A stretch of DNA of 64,000 nt from Phoronis australis (GCA_002633005.1 NMRA01000116.1:44483-108482); one strand, 5' to 3'; positions 31,601 to 40,078 are shown, counted from the stretch's first letter. Numbers and translations: made by a program. Notes: a model not told the origin generated them from the sequence alone.

Positions 31601-34600
31601 CTATCTACCAAATTTTATGAAAGTTCGTTGAGCACCTTTGAAGACACAGACTGAGGTAAATGTAAAAAACTAAAATTTCCACTAGGGGACACACCAGTAG
31701 TACGATGTGTCCAAAAGTCGTCGTCATCTGTTGTCAACACTTGCTTAATACACTTGCTTAATTTGATAAAGAACTTGCAGAGCGATAAGGAGATCCAGCC
31801 ATGGGCGCAAAAATAAACAAGAGCAACGCGGAGCGTTGAAATGCGCCCACAATTGCACCGCATACGGTATCCTTCTAGGGTTGTTTATTGGTACCATAAA
31901 GTGGCCAGTAGAGGGCATACTTTGCAAAATGGAAAGGCATGGTCATTGTCTCCTCAATAGGCTAGGGGCAAAATGTGAGTAATCTTCATAATACAAGCAC
32001 ATCCTATACACCAGTTGCTTAAAGCACCACAGAAACATAGAATTAAAAACAAATTTACCAACATACGAGATTAGCACAGCATTAGAATGCCAGAAACAAA
32101 TTTCTACTTGGAACTTTTCCTTCACAGTCACGAAGTAACACAAAGTATACACCTGAAGACCTATGAAAATACAGAGGTCAATGTAAAATACTAAAATTGC
32201 CACTAGAGGCAAATACTAAAATTGCCACTAGAGGCATACCGGTAATCAGAATCATCCTAAAGTCGTCATCGTCCGTTGTCAACATCACATAAATACACTT
32301 GCTAAATTTAGTAAAGATCCTGCAAACGGTTTGGGAGATACAGCCATGGGCGCAAAAAAACAAAACTGCCACTAGGAGGCGCCACAGTAGTCCAAATCGT
32401 CTGAAAATCATTGTCAGCTGTCTTCCTTATAGTAAGCACATACACGCCAATTTTCACAATCATCCTTTGAGCGGTTTGGTTGATAGAGGGGTGGACGCAA
32501 AAATACAGACTCGAAAACAGTAAAAATGGCCACTAGGTGGCGCAAACTACGTCGAATCCATCTGAAAACAGTAGGATAGCGTCATCTCACTAATAGGTGC
32601 CTACATACCAAATTTCATGAAAATCCGTTCAATACTTTTGAAGATACAAAGGTAAGCGTAAAAAACTAAAATTGCCACTAGGGGGCACACCGGTAGTCGG
32701 ATCCGACCAAAAGTCGTCATCTTCCGTTGTTAACATCATATAAATATACTTACACAATTTGTAAAGATCCTGCGAACGGTTTAGGAGATACAGCCATAGG
32801 CGCAAAAAAACAAAACTGCCACTAGGAGGCGCCACAGTAGTCGAAATCGTCGGAAAATCATCGTCAACCATCCTCTACATAGTAAGCATATACATGCCAA
32901 TTTTCACAATCATCCTTTGAGCGGTTTGGTTGATAGAGGGGTGGACGCACAAAAACAGACTCGAAAACACTAAAAATGGCCACTAGGTGGCGCAAACTAT
33001 GTCGAATCCATCTGAAAACGGGAGGATAGCGTCATCTCACTAATAGGTGCCTACATACCAAATTTCATGAAAATCCAATAAGGACTTGTGAAGATACAAA
33101 GGTAAGCGTAAAAAAATTAAAATTGCCACTAGGGGGCACACCGGTAGTCGGATCCGTCCAAAAGTCGTCATCTTCCGTTGTTAACATCATATAAATATAC
33201 TTACACAATTTCGTAAAGATCCTGCGAACGGTTTAGGAGATACAGCCATAGGCGCAAAAAAACAAAACTGCCACTAGGAGGCGCCACAGTAGTCGAAATC
33301 GTCGGAAAATCATCGTCAACCGTCCTCTACATAGTAAGCACATACATGCCAATTTTCACAATCATCCTTTGAGCGGTTTGGTTGATAGAGGGGTGGAAGC
33401 ACAAAAACAGACTCGAAAACAGTAAAAATGGCCACTAGGTGGCGCAAACTATGTCGAATCCATCCGAAAACGGCAGGATAGCGTCATCTCACTACTAGGT
33501 GCCTACATACCAAATTTCATGAAAATCCGTTCAGGACTTTTGAAGATACAAAGGTAAGCGTAAAAAACTAAAATTGCCACTAGGGGGCACACCGGTAGTC
33601 GGATCCGTCCGAAAGTTCGCACATGCCGTCCCATTCATGAATGGAACATATGTGCCAAATTTCATGAACGTATGTCAAAGGGTTTTGGAGATAGAGCAGC
33701 GGACGCCGGACGCCGGACGGACGCCGCCCGGACGGACGGACGGACGGACGGACGGACAGAGATGACGGCATAATGCGTCCACATATAAATATGTGGGCGC
33801 ATAAAAAACTGCCACTAGGAGGTGCCGCAGTAGTCCAAGTTGTCGGAAAATCATTGTCAGCTGCACTCTTCACAGTAAGAACATATACAGCAATTTTCAC
33901 TATCATCTTTAGAGTGGTTTGGTTGATAGAGGGGCAGACGCCAAAAAAACAGACTCAAAAACAGTAAAAGTGGCCACTAGGTGGCGCAAAATACCTCGAA
34001 TCCATCTGAAAATGGGAGTTTAGTGCATCTCACTAATGGATGCCTATCTGTCAAATTTTATGAAAATCTGTTGAGGAACTCCGAAGATACAGATGTATAC
34101 GTAAAAAACTAAAATTGCCACTAGGGGGTACACCAGTAGTCAAATGGGACCGAAATTCGTTGTCATGTGTCATAAGCTTCATATGAACACATATGCCAAA
34201 TCGCATTGAGATCCTATGAGGGGTTTAGGAGAGACAGTTGCAGACGCTGGACACCAGACGCCCAGACAGAGATGACAGCAATACGCACCCACCTGTAAAT
34301 ATGTAGGAGTATGAAAACAGATGAAATTGACACAAAAATTTAAGCCATTTTCATCAAACAATCCTGAGAGACGAAAGAAGTTATTGTCCAGGCGAAGTCT
34401 CCAGTAGAAGAGGTTGTTAGGAACCTGCCATATGGGTATTTTATCCTCTAATCTATACCGTAGTTTTGCGTAGGTAATCTGGTAATACAGCTCCAGCAGA
34501 GTCCTTAATCACTGATCAATCGAGTCGGGTGGTTGCATTTGCAACAATTTTAAGACTTTTATTGAAATAATTTCAAGACTTGTATTTTCTTTCTATCAAG

Positions 34601-36778
34601 GACTCAGTTGACAGACAGATTTTGGGATGGACTGTGTGAAAACGTGACCCACATTGCAAAGTACTGATTTTTTTCCGATGTGACATCAGCATTTTACAAT
34701 GTGCACAGAAATTTAGCATACTGGGAAGTTTTCAAGAAGAACAATGAATTTGTAATACTTCTGAATATGCTGGGAATAGCATAATTGCAACCTTTTGATA
34801 ACCCTGTCGATTGCTCTTGAATCAACAAACCTTACTCTCACCTCCACCTACATGAAAAATGTAATGGTTTGTTTACCCTAGCTTAAATTTAACATTCAAG
34901 CTCGTGAACTCATTTGTAATTGTGCAATCCTCTCATGTTTGATATTTTCACTTAATTTGCATTGATCACTATTTTCACAGAAGTTCGACAGAATTATTTT
35001 ATTAATAGTTCACAAAATAGCCAACAAAGCCAGCTGTACCTTTTTGCTTTTAAGTGCTTTCTTCACAGTGTTTGTCATACAGTTGGAGCAGATCTTGTGA
35101 TGGGCAGTGCAGACGACAAACTTAAAATTCAAGAGTGAGGCACTACATGAGCAACAGACCAATCGGCTTGTAGTTGCAGACTCTGGAAACAGAGGTATTA
35201 AATGAAATGTAACGAAACACATGCGAATTTTTTAGCACATATATAGTTCTTTAAGAAATGTTCATTTTCACAATATTAATTGAAAATGTCGATTTTGATG
35301 GACAGTCCACAAGTAGACAAATATTTAACATGTTGTGAAGGATTTGTAACAGAATCTCAATATGCAGGCATTTCAATCATAATTGTGTTGACTGTGTTTG
35401 ACAAAATCTAGCCAAGCGTTGTCTTTTAGGTCTTTTGAGTAACAGTATGAGAATTAGTCAAAGGTGAGAACACGACAATTCTGATTTTTGACGTATAGCT
35501 ACTTTGGATAGAGTGTGATGAACAAATGCAACAATTTCCATTAAAATTGTGATTTCTTAGAAAGCTGACGCTCTTCAAATTCGGGGCAGGTTCATTGTTA
35601 GGAAAGATGACATAAGGGTGTTTGGTTATCTTTAATTGAGTTAAAGTGGATAAAAACCCTCCCTCCATCACAAAAAAACAATATTTGATTTAGAACACCT
35701 ACTGTATGAAATTGGCCAAAAGTTGAATATGAGATAAGGGCTTTGACAACTGACAGTACACTATTTGCTGGAGATGAGACCCTACAGGTAGGCTTGTCAC
35801 ATGGTGTCACTTTGTGTGCCGGGCATGATCAGACCCTACAAGTTGGCTTGTCACATGGTGTCACTTTGTGTGCCTAGCACGATCTCAAGGAACAACAAAC
35901 TGTCAGTTTTTTTGCAAATCAAGATGAGGTCACTTCTCATCTGAGTAAGGAACAAGCAGACGCCATTTCATGGCAGTACGTGGTGTAATTCAAAAGTTCG
36001 CTTTTTGGGACGGAATGTGGGTCTGTAGCTGCTTTGTCTCAAACAATAGGGCATAATAATTCTGTACTAAGAGGCTTTGAAAATCATTATGGGATGTAAA
36101 AAGAATGCAAATTGACTTACTAATCTTTGTACCCGTTAAATTCCCAAGGTTCTTCAATGACCGACAATTGTGTCATTTCATCAGTACTTAATGAAATGAG
36201 TATTGGTTTTCCTGTTTCAATAACTGCGGTACAATCTTTCAGGTTTATTTTAATATAAGCCTCATAAAAGGAAACTTTAAACACAAACCAACTGCAGGTT
36301 CTTACAGTATGACATTGATCTTATTAAACTCGCCTTTTGAATCTTTGGGAGGGCAACAAAAAATCAAATTGGACTTTAAAAAGTACTAAAATGTCAACAG
36401 TGCATAACAGTGACTAGGGTATCTGGATCTCATCTGTTCATTAGCAGACGTAAAGTCAATGTAAATGACAAATCCATATAATGATGACAGAATATTTCAT
36501 TTTTCCTAACTTTCTCCTCCAGCAACTCTTTTAAATGTTCTATTTTTCGTCTGAGAAATTCAATTTCAAGAGCAATGAGAAAAAAGCTCACCTATGTGAA
36601 TGCAAATTCATTTCGACCACATTTGTAGTGCAATTGTTTGTGCAGTAAGGAAAAGAAAAACTTGCCTGTTATCTTTTCCATCCACCCACCATGCGCTTGG
36701 GTATCAGTGTCTTTTATAGGTTCAGGATCTGCAGTTGTTGACCTGTCAGAGGTCGATGATTCAACAAAGGATGTCTCT
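13162..36778 (-). CDS. RING1-IBR (RBR-type) / PARP catalytic domain fusion gene
   Basis: Exons in transcript order: 36778-36662, 36550-36511, 36260-36121, 35182-35040, 30734-30653, 24846-24744, 23754-23682, 21619-21503, 17866-17777, 17139-17003, 16612-16458, 13697-13162. From 35182 onward every junction joins in phase. Domains: Ser/Asp/Thr-rich linker, coiled coil (IEHLKELLEEK), a RING1 pattern C-x2-C ... C-x-H-x2-C-x2-C ... C-x4-C, a C6HC IBR pattern, then a PARP catalytic domain with 'IERVENPELW', 'NEIKLFHGT' and 'FVIFENRQYYPEY'. It should act as an intracellular ADP-ribosyltransferase with an E3-like zinc region. No RING2 was found between the IBR and PARP, and the 'G-x-Y-F' strand is absent from the visible exons. 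The residue after 'PEY' is hydrophobic, which suggests mono-ADP-ribosylation (inference). Confidence 0.8.
13698..16457 (-). other. Intron of RBR-PARP gene
   Basis: About 2.8 kb between the HGT exon and the last exon. The missing 'G-x-Y-F' strand of the PARP fold should be encoded here if it exists. I found no exon of the right phase, although 'tatatttcac' near 15440-15450 on the minus strand is a weak candidate. The tRNA-like relic at 14.92 kb is the only other item. Confidence 0.5.
14920..14994 (+). tRNA. tRNA-like pseudogene or SINE head
   Basis: A-box-like 'tggtctaatgattg' followed after about 35 nt by a perfect B-box GGTTCAAACC, with a short CCTTACCGG tail. The acceptor stem does not pair well, so a tRNA-derived SINE fragment is more likely than a functional gene. 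It lies in an intron of the RBR-PARP gene, on the opposite strand. Confidence 0.45.
16458..16612 (-). CDS. RBR-PARP exon with PARP HGT motif
   Basis: Acceptor 'attcacag', donor 'gtaaca'. It reads HRNAVLQKNGKQSLNEIKL then FHGT, the nicotinamide-ribose-binding His-Gly, and continues to 'LSGSANETVYGQ'. The phase (2 nt before, 1 nt after) matches the neighbours. An upstream CAA run at about 16697-16722 is in the intron. Confidence 0.88.
17003..17139 (-). CDS. RBR-PARP exon opening the PARP catalytic domain
   Basis: Acceptor 'tttgctag', donor 'gtacgt'. It reads GFIRITLDGDSPEYKKVATM, then 'IVSIERVENPELWRLYA'. The 'I-x-R-x-x-N-P-x-L-W-x-x-Y' string is diagnostic of the PARP fold start. A second donor 4 nt further on (gtatgt) would break the frame into the next exon, so the GTACGT site is preferred. 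Confidence 0.88.
17219..17379. mobile_element. Small MITE with GTTAACGCCC inverted repeats
   Basis: The left end reads CGTAAACGTTCGGGTTAACGCCC and so on; the right end, reverse complemented, reads CGTAAACTTTCGGGTTAACGCCC and so on, giving about 25 bp of inverted repeat around a 160 bp body. The interior repeats 'ggttaac-gccc' blocks. A diverged copy lies in the prominin A intron at about 4140-4255. Confidence 0.7.
17777..17866 (-). CDS. RBR-PARP exon between IBR and PARP domains
   Basis: 30 codons, phase 0 at both ends, acceptor 'tgtgtataag', donor 'gtaaga'. It reads RDIKRNWFDNSKVTCDGTKQ and on to 'AQLAET'. It holds two cysteines but not the C-x2-C spacing of a RING2. It joins the IBR exon and the first PARP exon without breaking the frame, which is the main evidence. 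Confidence 0.65.
17867..21502 (-). other. Intron(s) of RBR-PARP gene, 3.6 kb
   Basis: A canonical RBR protein would have its RING2 encoded here. I scanned the minus strand for C-x2-C ... G-C-x-x-M-x-C-x2-C and found none. The reading frames at 18732-19079, 19580-19828 and 20855-21037 (minus) have no splice context of matching phase and no motif. The MITE at 18.2-18.7 kb is the only clear feature. Confidence 0.5.
18201..18712. mobile_element. MITE with AGGGCCTTTCATAY inverted repeats
   Basis: Left end AGGGCCTTTCATAC; the right end, reverse complemented, is AAGGCCCTTTCATAT. The body carries several 'cagttaacag' blocks in both orientations. No coding capacity. It lies in an RBR-PARP intron. Confidence 0.65.
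21503..21619 (-). CDS. RBR-PARP exon: second half of IBR zinc module
   Basis: 39 codons, phase 0, acceptor 'ttctgtttcag', donor 'gtgagg'. STCRYCKEEY, then H and C in 'GGSHSQCGG', complete a C-x2-C-x14-C-x2-C-x3-C-x2-C-x11-H-x2-C arrangement with the previous exon. That is the C6HC in-between-RING pattern. The exon ends in a charged linker (HWETKDPTKK). Confidence 0.88.
22860..23165. repeat. 39-bp minisatellite, about 8 units
   Basis: Repeating unit close to 'ccaagttgacccgtgaggct' followed by 'cattttggctgagagcgta'. The minus-strand frame stays open through most units because 39 is a multiple of three, so the repetitive frame 22832-23218 is a by-product of the repeat. It lies in an RBR-PARP intron. 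Confidence 0.95.
23682..23754 (-). CDS. RBR-PARP exon: first half of IBR zinc module
   Basis: Acceptor 'tctattttcacag', donor 'gtattt'. After the split Val codon it reads CPCCGVMVPVHGGEKVMNCF and ends KCGK, supplying the first four cysteines of the IBR. The phase (2 in, 0 out) matches both neighbours. Confidence 0.88.
23835..24310 (+). pseudogene. Decayed Penelope-like element, GIY-YIG endonuclease end
   Basis: The plus-strand translation in shifting frames gives 'VIPYVQGLSDRL', then 'DWFKRREKEALHERIESRS' and 'GGLRFDLSHVWD', the characteristic C-terminal segments of Penelope-like retroelement endonucleases (IPY-x-GLSE, W-x-RR-x-KEA-x-x-I, LSHxWD). Stops and frameshifts interrupt it. The remnant lies in an intron of the RBR-PARP gene on the opposite strand. 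Confidence 0.65.
24454..24678. mobile_element. MITE-like element with ATTCCAAGAAA inverted ends
   Basis: Left end ATTCCAAGAAACTGAGTTA; the right end reverse complement is ATTCCAAGAAAACTGACTTA. The interior is dense in alternating 'aagtttaagatttgtct' and its inverse. No coding content. Confidence 0.55.
24744..24846 (-). CDS. RBR-PARP exon: linker between RING1 and IBR
   Basis: Acceptor 'taccattacag', donor 'gtaagt'. It reads ELKKILEPVTYDAIHERML then DSVKEFEKREGVLV. In RBR proteins the segment after RING1 has this 'L-x-x-x-L-x-x-x-x-Y-x-x-x-x-x-L' form and leads into the IBR. The phase (1 in, 2 out) fits both sides. Confidence 0.85.
25190..26210 (+). repeat. CTCF-motif repeat array 1
   Basis: Degenerate copies of the about 150 bp subunits described for array 2. 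Motifs of CCACTAG-type occur at about 25219 (CCACTAGATGGTGC), 25813 (CCACTAGGGGGCAC) and 25877 (CCACTAGATGGCGC), with weaker ones between and at about 26010 and 26150. All are in plus orientation. The array lies in the intron between RBR-PARP exons 30653 and 24846. Confidence 0.8.
26340..26510. other. Possible retroelement remnant
   Basis: Contains 'cctatatttcgagacttcat' followed by 'catcatcaggcaatgactg', a phrase common in the terminal regions of Penelope-like and related retroelements. It could be the other half of the relic at 23.8-24.3 kb. Weak evidence. Confidence 0.3.
26566..27630. mobile_element. Inverted-repeat element saturated with AGTGAGAAT motifs
   Basis: The ends are AGTGAGAATCTCACTGGATT on the left and its near-perfect inverse on the right, continuing for about 50 bp. 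Tens of AGTGAGAAT / ATTCTCACT copies fill the subterminal regions in both orientations. Near 27270 (minus) an ATG opens a short frame (MASGMSSWRNSLK and so on, about 38 codons) that has a good donor but no recognised domain. The superfamily is undetermined. Confidence 0.75.
27914..29525 (+). mobile_element. Kolobok-type DNA transposon remnant, copy 1
   Basis: The element ends AGGAGAATGCCACC and GGGTGGCATGCTCCT are inverted repeats flanked on both sides by TTAA (27910-27913 and 29526-29529). It carries a THAP-type coding start. TTAA target sites plus a THAP protein are the hallmark of the Kolobok superfamily; piggyBac also uses TTAA but has no THAP domain. No transposase core was seen, so this is a deleted copy. 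It lies in an RBR-PARP intron. Confidence 0.75.
28087..28230 (+). pseudogene. THAP zinc-finger N-terminus in Kolobok copy 1, frameshifted
   Basis: From the ATG at 28087 the frame reads MLRCIVPACPNYAAARKVGI then SFFRIPQES. That is the C-x4-C, hydrophobic and F-R-x-P parts of a THAP domain. The expected continuation (NAYRKWLAVVKNEKYA) is present but in another frame, so the copy has one frameshift. Confidence 0.7.
29640..29735 (+). repeat. Tail fragment of the CTCF-motif repeat family
   Basis: 'gatggacggacgaacggaga' then 'cacatataaataatatggcg' matches the end module that closes array 2 at 33.70-33.81 kb and recurs at 55.0 kb. Confidence 0.65.
30653..30734 (-). CDS. RBR-PARP exon: last cysteine pair of RING1
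   Basis: Acceptor 'ttcttttattgag', donor 'gtaacg'; 27 codons plus 1 nt. It reads VNRRGHDAMVHYSVECPLKG then CHKWIPL. The C-x4-C in 'ECPLKGC' is the closing zinc-ligand pair of RING1. The phases (0 in, 1 out) match the RING exon at 35040-35182 and the linker exon at 24744-24846. Confidence 0.85.
30790..34310 (+). repeat. CTCF-motif tandem array 2, about 450-bp higher-order units
   Basis: About seven units of about 450 bp. Three subunits of about 145-160 bp follow each other in each unit: one with CCACTAGGTGGCGC, one with CCACTAGGGGGCAC and one with CCACTAGGAGGCGC, always on the plus strand (for example starts near 32530, 32675, 32819, 32980). Units near 32.5-33.6 kb are nearly identical, so they spread recently. 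An unrelated insert of about 200 bp sits at 31960-32160, and a GGAC-rich end module at 33700-33810. Confidence 0.92.
33700..33810 (+). repeat. GGAC-tetranucleotide tract and end module of the array family
   Basis: 'gacgccggacgccggacgg' then (GGAC)n, followed by 'gatgacggcataatgcgtcc' and a short palindrome 'acatataaatatgtgggcgc'. The same module occurs at 54.97-55.10 kb and, degraded, at 29.65 kb. Confidence 0.9.
35040..35182 (-). CDS. RBR-PARP exon: RING1 core
   Basis: Acceptor 'ctctgtttccag', donor 'gtacag'. It reads SATTSRLVCCSCSASLLNFK then FVVCTAHHKICSNCMTNTVK. The spacing C-x2-C ... C-x-x-H-H-x2-C-x2-C is a RING-type ligand set, completed by the C-x4-C in the next exon. Phase 1 in, 0 out. 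Confidence 0.85.
35760..35885. repeat. Short direct tandem duplication, about 55 bp twice
   Basis: 'ggcttgtcacatggtgtcac' plus 'tttgtgtgcc' occurs twice in immediate succession (about 35790-35820 and 35842-35872). Intronic. Confidence 0.85.
36121..36260 (-). CDS. RBR-PARP upstream exon (tentative), unknown domain
   Basis: Acceptor 'ccttttatgag', donor 'gtaagt'; 46 codons plus 2 nt reading AYIKINLKDCTAVIETGKPI and on to 'VIEEPWEFNGYKD'. It looks coding (open, balanced composition, good donor). It follows the coiled-coil exon in phase, but joined directly to the RING exon it would create a stop, so another exon must lie between. No family recognised. Confidence 0.5.
36511..36550 (-). CDS. RBR-PARP upstream exon (tentative), coiled coil
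   Basis: Reads RKIEHLKELLEEK, or with an alternative acceptor at 36586 LIALEIEFLRRKIEHLKELL; the hydrophobic positions follow a heptad. Donor 'gttagg' is weak. Phase is compatible with the exons on both sides. Confidence 0.45.
36662..36778 (-). CDS. RBR-PARP upstream exon (tentative), polar linker
   Basis: Acceptor 'tgaatccatttcag'-like region ending 'atttcag'; reads ETSFVESSTSDRSTTADPEP then 'DTDTQAHGGWMEKITG'. The donor is either 'aa|gttttt' or a GC-type 'cag|gcaagt'; only the first keeps frame into the coiled-coil exon. Disordered linker, no domain. Confidence 0.5.
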
Positions 36779-37261
36779 CTGAAATGAATCCAAGTGGTTC
36801 AACTTTGTTGGCACTGGAGTATAAAACCACTGAAAGAGAGGTTTGTCAATCGTTAAGTGTAATTTGTTGGTGAATTCTCTTTCAATTCATATCTCATTAA
36901 TCAAAAGTGCTTAAAATCACCAATTTCATCTCAAAAACACCAGAAAACAACCCCACCAGTAGACAAGCTTTCAAATTAGAACACCCGCGAGCACTAACTG
37001 ACGGTATGTTAATTAGCTGAACTGGGAAACCACTCACAACTCCATTAGTCATCCTCCTTGTGTTTAGTGTGATATTGTTGCTCATTTTGCTGTTGTTTAC
37101 GATATGATAAAGACTGGTGAGAGGTTTCATTTGTGGTGGTTTAAAGCACTGAATTTGTTTTTTATCACAAAACTGACCCAACACTTATATTTCTCACACG
37201 TTCATTAGTCAGAAAAGTTAGGCCAGGTGGTTGGGCTGAGAAGTACCTTAACTGAGGCAGA

Positions 37262-37742
37262 GATCAGCGTATGAGTACGTCATGTAGATTTTTATCAACG
37301 TATGAGTGCATGTAGATTGTTATCAGCGTATGAGTACATGTAGATTATTATCAACATATGAGTACATGTGAATTGATATCAAAATAAGAGTACGTGTGAA
37401 TTGATATTAACATATGAGTACATGTGAATTGATATCAATGTATGAGTACATGTGCATTGATATCAAGGTATGAGTACACGTGAATTGATATCAACATATG
37501 AGTACATGTGCACTGATATCAACGTATGAGTACATGTGAATTGATATCAACGTATGAGTACATGTGAATTGATATCAACGTATGAGTACATGTGGATTGA
37601 TATCAACGTATGAGTACATGTGAATTGATATCAACATATGAGTACATGTGAATTGATATCAACGTATGAGTACATGTGAATTGATATCAACATATGAGTA
37701 CATGTAGATTGACATCAACGTATGAGTACATGTAGATTGATG
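37262..37742. repeat. 28-bp minisatellite, about 17 units
   Basis: Unit close to 'tatgagtacatgtgaattga' plus 'tatcaacg'. Units carry GATATC and ACATGT palindromes. The first two or three units are shorter and diverged; the middle ones are almost identical. Confidence 0.97.
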
Positions 37743-40078
37743 CCATACCGTGCGTAACTTTCTGGCGCAACTTTGTTCCTAGAACAAAAAAAACATGACT
37801 GTTGTACATAAAATATAACTTGCATATACAAACATGGGTCAATTACACAAATAATTGCCACAAATCAAAATCAATCAGCAGTAACAGAATTTAACCATTC
37901 CCATTTAGGAGTAGGCACATCTTTTCCCTAGAGGTCTGCATGGTAGTAGCCTCCTCTTCTCACCACAGTCAGTTCTTTCTCTACCAGGAGTAGGTCTTTT
38001 CTCAACGGCAATTCAGTTCTCACTGACTCGGTTCTTTTCACGCCAACCGCATTTTGTTCTCATGAATCGGTGTACATTTCTTTCAAACAATTTTTGTCAC
38101 TTCTATGCTTTTAAGTTGCTTTGTTCATGAACAAAAATAAAATACAGAAACACCTAGTATTCTTGAAAATATTACAATGACAACTCATAAAGTAAAGTGA
38201 GTTGGATGTTGACATTGACATTCAAACATTAAAATTTGTGATATAAAATAGGAGATATCAGAACCACACATTGGTACCAGGTAAATATATGTTACATGTA
38301 CACGATGAGCGTTATTGCATTGACATTTGTGGCATACTAAATCATTTAAACGAGGTGTAAAATTCAACTATGTGTCATGTAGTTGAATTCTACACACAAG
38401 ACTTCAGCCAAACTCAACTCCTGCAGTAACATTCGTAAAAGTTCAAGGTTTCTGTTAGCATGGTATGTATAAAAAGCAGTGAAACAAATGACAGGTTAAC
38501 AAGAAGTGAATTGTGGTTAACGAGAAAAGAACTACAGCTTGTAAGGGAATGAGTTAATGAGAAAGAGATGCTCATGAGAACATCCAATTTGCGAACCGTG
38601 AAGGAGGAAAATTGGCAGACCAGCCTGACATCGCGAGGGCAAGACATTGGGGTATTCCCTTGTTCACATACTAGCTAAGACATGGATGTGGCACAAAAAG
38701 TAGACAAATAACCATTGTGTACCTAATGTACATTGATGATACCACAGCTTTATGACATTCCAAAATTAGTCAAAAGACACTGGTTTCCGGTTTTTATTGT
38801 ATTGCAAATAGCACTATGGAAACAGGAAATAAAAATTGTTTCCAACATCTGGATTACAGAATCGCCAAGGTGTCGATGCATCATTATGTGTCAATAGTCT
38901 ACATAAAATTCACTAATAACGGCATTTACGTACCTTCGAATTCCCACTGTTTTCTGAGTGTCCCTACAACACGACACAAAACAAGTCAACCTCGTTCTAA
39001 GGCAATTATCAAACTTTCCAACTAAAATCCTCGTTTCATAAGACAAAGTTAAACGGTTTGTTAGGTCAGAAGCTTAGATCAGAAGCATTGTAACAGTTTA
39101 AACATGGAAGTGCCACTCCAAAGAAATATGTATCCAATCACTCTTTCCAATGTTTCATAAAAGTGCATTCAGGTTTGTCGATTCCTTCCTAAAGTCCTTA
39201 CATAGGTCTTAGCTACTTTCTGATTTAGCTGACATGCTAGGTACTAGAAAACAAACAGTAAATCAAACCCCCCATCACGGGTGCCTGTTTAAATTTTTGC
39301 TCATTATACATTGCCTGTTAGGCCTTTTTCAAGTTTTTGTTTGTTTAAAATCTTTTCTTTGTGCATTTGCTTTAGGCCCTTCAGGCATTTCTTAAGTTTT
39401 TTGTTTTGGTTGCGTCATTAAGGGCAATTCATTGTACACCCCCGTGGCATTTTTTCCATGCCCATCTTGCAGAGTCTTATTTAGTTCTTCTACTTCTGTC
39501 AATGATAATAAATGACATTATGCTTAATCCTCAGCTTGTTTTACTCTGCAACATAGATTGTGGCGTACCCCGGGCAAAATAGATTACAATAAATACCATT
39601 ATTTATCATTTCTGGTTGTTCTTGTTGATCTTAAGGCATATTAAACAAATCGTAGAGCATCCTCGTTCCTGAACTTTTGTCAAATACTAACGACCATACA
39701 GCTCCTCAGATATAATGTGTACATACCTTACCACCTCACTCTGACTTGCCGAGAGATCCCTCCAATGCAACATAAAGAAAAACGTGTTTACCTTGTTTTA
39801 AGGTAATCAGTATTCAGGGACATTATCACTTATCATTAATATAATTATTGTCATCACCTATCACTGTTATTGTTAATATTACTTATCATTATTACTATAA
39901 TTGCCATTTATTTTTATCCTGAGTGGCCTCCTCAGTGAATGAACATTGGTTTCTAGGTGGATCCAGAGACAAATGCAACACAGCAGGGATATAGAACTAT
40001 GTACACAACAACAACAAAAGAAAACACTCCCTGTGTAGTACCAAATAGCCTATTTATTATTCATACAGAAAAGTATAA
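37743..40078. other. Non-coding stretch, no recognised exon
   Basis: No supported gene. A small candidate exon on the minus strand at 38939-38968 ('ttgtgtcgtgttgtag' acceptor, 'gtacgt' donor, 30 nt) cannot be assigned. Positions 39441-39596 match an interspersed repeat also found at 54.78-54.93 kb. Confidence 0.4.
39441..39596 (+). repeat. Interspersed repeat family R1, copy 1
   Basis: Shares 'catgcccatcttgcagagtc', 'tactctgcaacatag' and 'gtggcgtaccccgggcaaaa' with 54780-54935. No inverted ends were seen; family unknown. Confidence 0.75.

Noticed and set aside
31275-33906. Multiple minus-strand frames repeating similar peptides (for example DDDFWTDPTTGVPPSGNF-like)
   Set aside because: They are translations of the CTCF-motif tandem repeat units, with frames opening and closing irregularly between units.
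35426-35810. Minus-strand frames between the tentative exon at 36121 and the RING exon
   Set aside because: One segment (TKHPYVIFPNNEPAPNLKS) looks protein-like, but I could not place splice sites that keep frame on both sides; left unannotated.
38185-38367. Minus-strand frame with VCHKCQC as the second half of a ZZ finger
   Set aside because: No acceptor of the phase required by the upstream ZZ-like exon; joining them gives a stop codon.
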